Source: Nonlabens xiamenensis (lineage in GTDB: Bacteria > Bacteroidota > Bacteroidia > Flavobacteriales > Flavobacteriaceae). Taken from it: a DNA stretch of 64,000 nt. The notes beneath the pieces were generated by a model. That model saw only the letters and a program-made list of their open reading frames with translations. It made no database searches and was not told the origin of the DNA. The position numbers were made by a program, and so were the translations under genes. The DNA lies in NCBI RefSeq assembly GCF_003865345.1, contig NZ_RMVE01000001.1:310001-374000 (forward strand), in the 5' to 3' direction. Of the stretch, positions 62,115 through 64,000 are shown piece by piece (positions within the stretch are counted from its first letter, which is position 1; each line of letters opens with the position of its first letter).

Positions 62115-64000
62115 TTATAACATCTCTTGCTCATATTTATCCAGGTTTTTATGGACCTGAATAATTTTATAGTTTTCTGTCGCCATCGGAATAAATGGAC
62201 GGGTCAAATTATACTCGTTTTCTGGTTTGGCCAACAGATCGCCCAATCCCTTGGCACCCATTTTAGAGCTCAATCTGTGTACCACAACCAAAGTTTCTGT
62301 CGTACTATAAACATCTTTGGACACCCTTAATCCAAGGTCTTCCGATTGAATGGCTTTTTCCAATAGGCTTACCGTATCATCCAGGGCGTCTTGTTCGGTA
62401 TTTTGAAACCTGTACACCAGTTTAAAGTCGGTCAAACCGTTTTCTGGCACAAAAACCTCTGGTATCTTTAAGGCCTCAGCATCATTGACCAGCCCTTGTG
62501 CACTCTTTCCTACCTCAGTATTCGGGAAATTCAAGGCTACATAATCAATGCCTTTTTTGTATTCTGCAAAACCGTACAACCTTCCGGCCGCAAAAGCTTT
62601 GAGCAATTCGAGTTTGGGCACGATAGGATCGCCACTGAATACATTGGCATAATTCTCCACATTCTTGATCACATAGTCGTAATTCTCCTTTTCATATTCT
62701 TTATAGAGCATATTGTACACACCAATAGGGGTCTGGCTCACATCCAATTTACTGTCCGGACTGCGCAAGAGTTGGGCATATCGGGTATCCGGATATTCAT
62801 TGATGATCTGGTTTTTAATCGCTTCAGCCTTACTGGTTGTCTCAGGACCTCCATCCCGATAGATCAGATACAGGTTATACAGGGCGGGTAATTTAAGTTT
62901 TTCCACCGGGTCATGGGTGAGCAACGTATCAAACCTTTGGATGGCCAGGTCATTACGTTTGAACTTCTCTTTATAAATGACCCCTAATTGATAATAGGCA
63001 AAATCCCTGGAATCGGCGATGCTATCCAGTACGATGCGTCCCTGGGGTAGATCTTTGATATAATACTCGGTAGTAAACTCTGGGCGAACTTCTTCAATCA
63101 GCTCCTCCGTATCCACCAGTTCATCTTCGGATTGTAGGTCTTCTTTTTTGTCTTTGCGCCTCCAGTTGTCCTTCAGCTCACGCTTTCCCCATTTGGCCCG
63201 AAAATCCAATTTTCCTCTTGCCACGGTTTGCTGATTATAAAAATAGAAGCTGCTGGTCGCACCCAGGTTAGATGATGCATTTCTGGGATTTGGTGGCATA
63301 TTACCGCCACTGGGCGGCCCAAAACCTGGGCCTGCAGATCCTCTTCTGGTCGTACTGTTGTTCTGGATTTTAGAAAAAGCGGTTTGAGCTTGAGCGTCTT
63401 TCGCTGCCTGTATTTCAGCTTCACGGGCAATTCGTTCTTCTTCTGCTTTTAACGCATCAATATGCGCCTGATAATAAGTCTGTTGCTGCTCAGGTGTCAT
63501 TGCCAGCACACGGAAGATGCTATCTGCACCGCGCCTCCAGCCCTCATAAAGAATCACATCATCTAGATTTCTCCGTTTTTTACTGACCAAACGGTATTCA
63601 TCCGTACGCTCCTGATATTTAGTGATTGCACTGTCATAATATTTTCCAGCATCCACAAACCTGGATTGATCAAACGAAATTTTCCCCAAGGCTGAATAAT
63701 TGTTGCCCTTCAAATACTCATCGGCTGCTTGTTTTGCCCTTAACGATTTATTGTAATACTGCTTGGCGAGCTCTATGCTATCTTCCCTTTCAAAGTAAAT
63801 GGCCTTACGGGAGTAAATGGCATCCAGCCACGGTCTGTTTTCTCTATTTTCCTCTAGGTCATTGAGCAGGGCCAATAGCTCGGTCTTGCTATCCGTGGAT
63901 TCATCAAAGAGTTTTATTTTTTCAATAAAGGCATTGAGATAATACCGTCTGGGAATCTTGCGGTGCATCTCAATGATCTGGTCGTAATGGGCAAAAGCAC
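62115..64000 (-). CDS. PorW/SprE-like type IX secretion TPR protein, start missing
   Basis: The frame is open to the right edge, so ATG 63968 is internal and the gene starts outside; 628 residues are visible. TPR helices fill the visible N-terminal part (Y-x-K-A-L-type), a Gly/Pro/Asn-rich stretch follows around residue 210, then more TPRs. The end (VVHRLSSKMGAKGLGDLL) matches the PorW/SprE lipoprotein, an essential type IX secretion and gliding component. The same order bactofilin-PorW-atp is seen in Flavobacteriia. Confidence 0.8.
   Translation of the reverse strand, partial: AFAHYDQIIEMHRKIPRRYYLNAFIEKIKLFDESTDSKTELLALLNDLEENRENRPWLDAIYSRKAIYFEREDSIELAKQYYNKSLRAKQAADEYLKGNNYSALGKISFDQSRFVDAGKYYDSAITKYQERTDEYRLVSKKRRNLDDVILYEGWRRGADSIFRVLAMTPEQQQTYYQAHIDALKAEEERIAREAEIQAAKDAQAQTAFSKIQNNSTTRRGSAGPGFGPPSGGNMPPNPRNASSNLGATSSFYFYNQQTVARGKLDFRAKWGKRELKDNWRRKDKKEDLQSEDELVDTEELIEEVRPEFTTEYYIKDLPQGRIVLDSIADSRDFAYYQLGVIYKEKFKRNDLAIQRFDTLLTHDPVEKLKLPALYNLYLIYRDGGPETTSKAEAIKNQIINEYPDTRYAQLLRSPDSKLDVSQTPIGVYNMLYKEYEKENYDYVIKNVENYANVFSGDPIVPKLELLKAFAAGRLYGFAEYKKGIDYVALNFPNTEVGKSAQGLVNDAEALKIPEVFVPENGLTDFKLVYRFQNTEQDALDDTVSLLEKAIQSEDLGLRVSKDVYSTTETLVVVHRLSSKMGAKGLGDLLAKPENEYNLTRPFIPMATENYKIIQVHKNLDKYEQEML

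Noticed and set aside
1-64000. CRISPR arrays, rRNA, tRNA, insertion sequences
   Set aside because: No regular spaced repeats, no cloverleaf pattern and no transposase were seen on either strand in my reading.

Overview
The window reads as chromosome of a marine-type Flavobacteriaceae bacterium (phylum Bacteroidota). Direct support: PorP/SprF- and PorW/SprE-type type IX secretion proteins, a ribosomal protein L21 with a helix-hairpin-helix tail, several DUF families typical of Bacteroidota (DUF4230, DUF4199, DUF4301, DUF3098), a bacterial heptaprenylglyceryl/geranylgeranylglyceryl phosphate synthase, and many Bacteroidota-type promoters (TAnnTTTG -7 boxes, some with TTTG 19 bases upstream). 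Nearly every base is in a gene with a recognisable housekeeping or envelope role. I see no prophage, insertion sequence, CRISPR array, rRNA or tRNA.

Layout. 1-3553: a large BNR/sortilin-like protein (cut by the left edge) and a cyclase-family lipoprotein. 3648-6419: DUF4230, YjbR and a membrane-anchored MutS-like ATPase in one tight run. 6463-9662: SpoU methyltransferase, PorP/SprF, Nfu and dodecin. 9666-17424 (minus): one operon encoding an ABC ATPase, two MacB-like permeases, two periplasmic adaptors and a TolC, ending in tsaB. 17560-22735 (minus): respiratory biogenesis (CtaB, two CyoC/Cox3-type subunits, Cox4, two SCO-like proteins, DUF420, a small Cys protein). 22878-25327: a YadA-head/endosialidase-chaperone surface protein, a mini-protein with a sorting-type C-terminus, and two sparse stretches. 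25328-31062: leuS facing ftsX-DUF3098-uppP-DinB. 31145-34937: an M16 peptidase pair, one fused to an OmpA domain. 35112-39094: DUF4199, rplU-rpmA, small proteins, ahcY. 39211-43969: a seven-gene run (phosphopantetheinyl transferase, GGGP synthase-like, thiamine-binding, PnuC, NadR-like kinase, DUF4301, ArfB). 44016-49553: asparaginase-like, xth, OMP-like, rsmI, mscL, alr, tdk. 49643-55672: an unusual ABC ATPase plus large membrane protein facing an ECF sigma factor, its membrane partner and an alpha/beta hydrolase. 55879-64000: the F1Fo ATP synthase genes without the beta/epsilon pair, DUF6168-like, bactofilin, and the PorW/SprE-like TPR protein (cut by the right edge).

The most striking signal is not a gene. 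A perfect 14-base palindrome, GCTTTCGCGAAAGC, occurs 11 times in 64 kb, where about 0.0002 would be expected by chance. Ten copies lie inside ten unrelated genes, on both strands and in all three frames, where it encodes AFAKA, RFRES or LSRKL without a stop. One lies between atpA and atpH. Two copies build the signal-peptidase site of exported proteins. It behaves like a genome-wide sequence tag (recognition site, uptake sequence, methylation site or a proliferating palindrome tolerated within proteins). It is the best candidate here for something undescribed.
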